From NCBI GenBank assembly GCA_016882345.1, contig VGQR01000122.1:1-6299 (forward strand): 6,299 bases of DNA, read 5' to 3'. Shown here piece after piece: positions 4,925-6,299 of this stretch. The notes below the pieces were generated by a model, which ran no database searches, was not told the origin of the DNA, and worked only from the letters and a program-made list of their open reading frames with translations. Position 1 is the first letter of the stretch; each line of letters starts with the position of its first letter. Position numbers and translations under genes: made by a program. Source of the stretch: Cyanobacteria bacterium K_DeepCast_35m_m2_023 (GTDB lineage Bacteria > Cyanobacteriota > Cyanobacteriia > PCC-6307 > Cyanobiaceae).

Positions 4925-6299
4925 TTAAACCGCCAGGGGCTGTGCCGCTGATGAGGCCATGGGGGCCGCGGTTTTTGGAAAACGCTTGCGAATCCGTTCA
5001 GCCATCTGCAATGGCGTCAGCCCCAGGGCCTGCTTGCTCTGGTCGGGGGTGGCATGGTCGACCAGCACGTCGGGAATGCCGATGCGCAACACCGGCACCT
5101 GCACGTCACGGTCACTCAGGGCCTCGACCACGGCAGCGCCAAAACCACCTGCCAGGGCGCCCTCCTCGAGGGTGACCACCTTGCCGATGCGCTGGGCCAT
5201 CGGCGCAATCAGGGCCTCGTCGAGGGGCCGCAGGAAGCGGGCGTTGATCACGGCGGCGCGGATGCCCTGCTCCTGCAGCAGCCCGGCAGTCGCCAGGGCG
5301 GGATACACCATCGAGCCATAGGCCACGATCAACACGTCATCGCCATCGGTGAGCAGTTCACCGCGGCCGATCTGCAGGGGCTCAAAGCCCTCTTCGGCCA
5401 GGGGCACGCCCTCGCCTTCGCCACGGGGGATGCGCAGGGCGCAGGGGCCGCTGTGGTGAATCGCCGTCACCAGCATGCGCTGCAGCTCGGCCTCGTCTTT
5501 GGGGGCCATCACCGTGAAGTTGGGCACGGCCCGCAGATAGCTGATGTCGTACTGGCCCTGGTGGGTGGGACCGTCGGCGCCGACGATGCCGGCCCGGTCG
5601 AGCACAAAGGTCACCGGCAGGTTCTGGATGCCGACATCGTGAATCAGCTGGTCGTAGGCCCGCTGCAAAAAGGTGCTGTAGATCGCCACCACGGGTTTCA
5701 AACCCTCGCAAGCCATGCCGGCAGCCATGGTCACGGCGTGCTGTTCGGCGATGCCCACGTCGAAGTACTGCTTGGGCACAGCCTTTTCAAGCAGATCCAG
5801 GCCCGTGCCGGTGGCCATGGCGGCGGTGATGCCCACCACGGTGGGATCTTGCTCGCACAGCTTGATCAGGGTCTGGCCAAACACCTTGCTGTAGCTGGGG
5901 GGCTTGGGCTTGCTGGACGGGTAGGCCTTGCCGGTGGCCAGGTCAAAGGCGCTCTGGGCGTGGTAGCCCACCTGGTCCTCTTCGGCATAGGGATAGCCCT
6001 TGCCCTTGGTGGTGGCCACGTGCACCAGCACGGGGCCTTCCGTGCGGTGGGCCTGCTCGAAGGTGCGCACCATCTCGGCGATGTTGTGGCCGTCGATCGG
6101 GCCCATGTAGTTGAAGCCCAGCTCTTCAAACACGGCGCCCACTTTGGGCACCGCCAGGCGCTTCATGCTCTCCTTGAGATTTTTGAGCTCGTTGGGCAGC
6201 TCGCCGTGCATCAACGGCAGGTTGCGGATCGCCTCTTCAACGTTGTCGGTCAAAAACTGCAGCGGCTTGCTGTGCCGCATGCGGTTCAGGTGCGTCGAC
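4925..6299 (-). CDS. dxs: 1-deoxy-D-xylulose-5-phosphate synthase (N-terminus cut by window edge)
   Basis: DXS condenses pyruvate with glyceraldehyde 3-phosphate, using thiamine diphosphate, to make DXP. This is the first and usually flux-controlling step of the MEP isoprenoid pathway, and DXP also feeds thiamine synthesis. The visible 457 residues are the C-terminal two thirds or so; about 180-190 residues, including the GDG-type ThDP/Mg site, lie beyond the right edge, so the true start is outside. Numbering from the internal methionine at 6280, landmarks are GPIDGHN (60-66), [17 protein letters not shown] (86-102), the central domain with [11 protein letters not shown] (174-184, catalytic Glu179), [10 protein letters not shown] (207-216), [15 protein letters not shown] (228-242, with the conserved His240), and the transketolase C-terminal domain with [11 protein letters not shown] (344-354), [11 protein letters not shown] (371-381) and VDHATPDQ (407-414). 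The reading frame is intact with no internal stop. The tail after RKRFPK is a short, variable alanine-rich extension. It converges with psaK. Confidence 0.97.
   Translation of the reverse strand, partial: STHLNRMRHSKPLQFLTDNVEEAIRNLPLMHGELPNELKNLKESMKRLAVPKVGAVFEELGFNYMGPIDGHNIAEMVRTFEQAHRTEGPVLVHVATTKGKGYPYAEEDQVGYHAQSAFDLATGKAYPSSKPKPPSYSKVFGQTLIKLCEQDPTVVGITAAMATGTGLDLLEKAVPKQYFDVGIAEQHAVTMAAGMACEGLKPVVAIYSTFLQRAYDQLIHDVGIQNLPVTFVLDRAGIVGADGPTHQGQYDISYLRAVPNFTVMAPKDEAELQRMLVTAIHHSGPCALRIPRGEGEGVPLAEEGFEPLQIGRGELLTDGDDVLIVAYGSMVYPALATAGLLQEQGIRAAVINARFLRPLDEALIAPMAQRIGKVVTLEEGALAGGFGAAVVEALSDRDVQVPVLRIGIPDVLVDHATPDQSKQALGLTPLQMAERIRKRFPKTAAPMASSAAQPLAV

Noticed and set aside
1..6299. CRISPR array, insertion sequence, tRNA, toxin-antitoxin or HIP1 (GCGATCGC) repeats
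   Set aside because: Reading by eye showed no spaced direct repeats, transposase motifs, tRNA-like cloverleaf or HIP1 octamers; a small or degenerate element could still be missed.

Overview
The window looks like core chromosome of a high-GC picocyanobacterium (Synechococcus/Cyanobium type). The evidence is a PsaK subunit of photosystem I, the paired small membrane proteins DUF2499 and DUF3593 (families found in cyanobacteria and chloroplasts), a DXS enzyme and a picocyanobacterial-style PrxQ. GC content is high throughout, and third codon positions are strongly G/C. No mobile element, tRNA, rRNA or CRISPR array is visible, and coding density is very high. The two edge genes (desaturase and dxs) run off the window.

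Layout: (1) 1-825, minus strand: a membrane fatty acid desaturase-type di-iron enzyme, cut at its C-terminus by the left edge. (2) 826-992: a divergent intergenic region. (3) 993-2742, plus strand: rpmB (ribosomal protein L28), then an exported PrxQ-type peroxiredoxin, then an exported purple-acid-phosphatase-like metallophosphatase. The last two overlap by ATGA. (4) 2743-2784: a convergent gap almost filled by an imperfect hairpin. (5) 2785-3861 (possibly to 3903), minus strand: a CsaB-type polysaccharide pyruvyl transferase. (6) 3915-4877, plus strand: the overlapping DUF2499 and DUF3593 genes, then psaK. (7) 4878-4924: a convergent gap with a C6/G6 hairpin. (8) 4925-6299, minus strand: dxs, cut at its N-terminus by the right edge.

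Functionally the genes cover translation (L28), envelope or lumen chemistry (the two RR-leader proteins and CsaB), photosynthesis (PsaK, probably with the DUF2499/DUF3593 pair), lipid or carotenoid modification (the desaturase family), and entry to the MEP isoprenoid pathway (DXS), which feeds chlorophyll phytyl chains, carotenoids and quinones. I see no convincing new defence, mobile or RNA system. The points most worth a second look are the rearranged cysteines of the peroxiredoxin, its translational coupling to a phosphatase with a similar leader, and the uncharacterised DUF2499-DUF3593 pair beside psaK.
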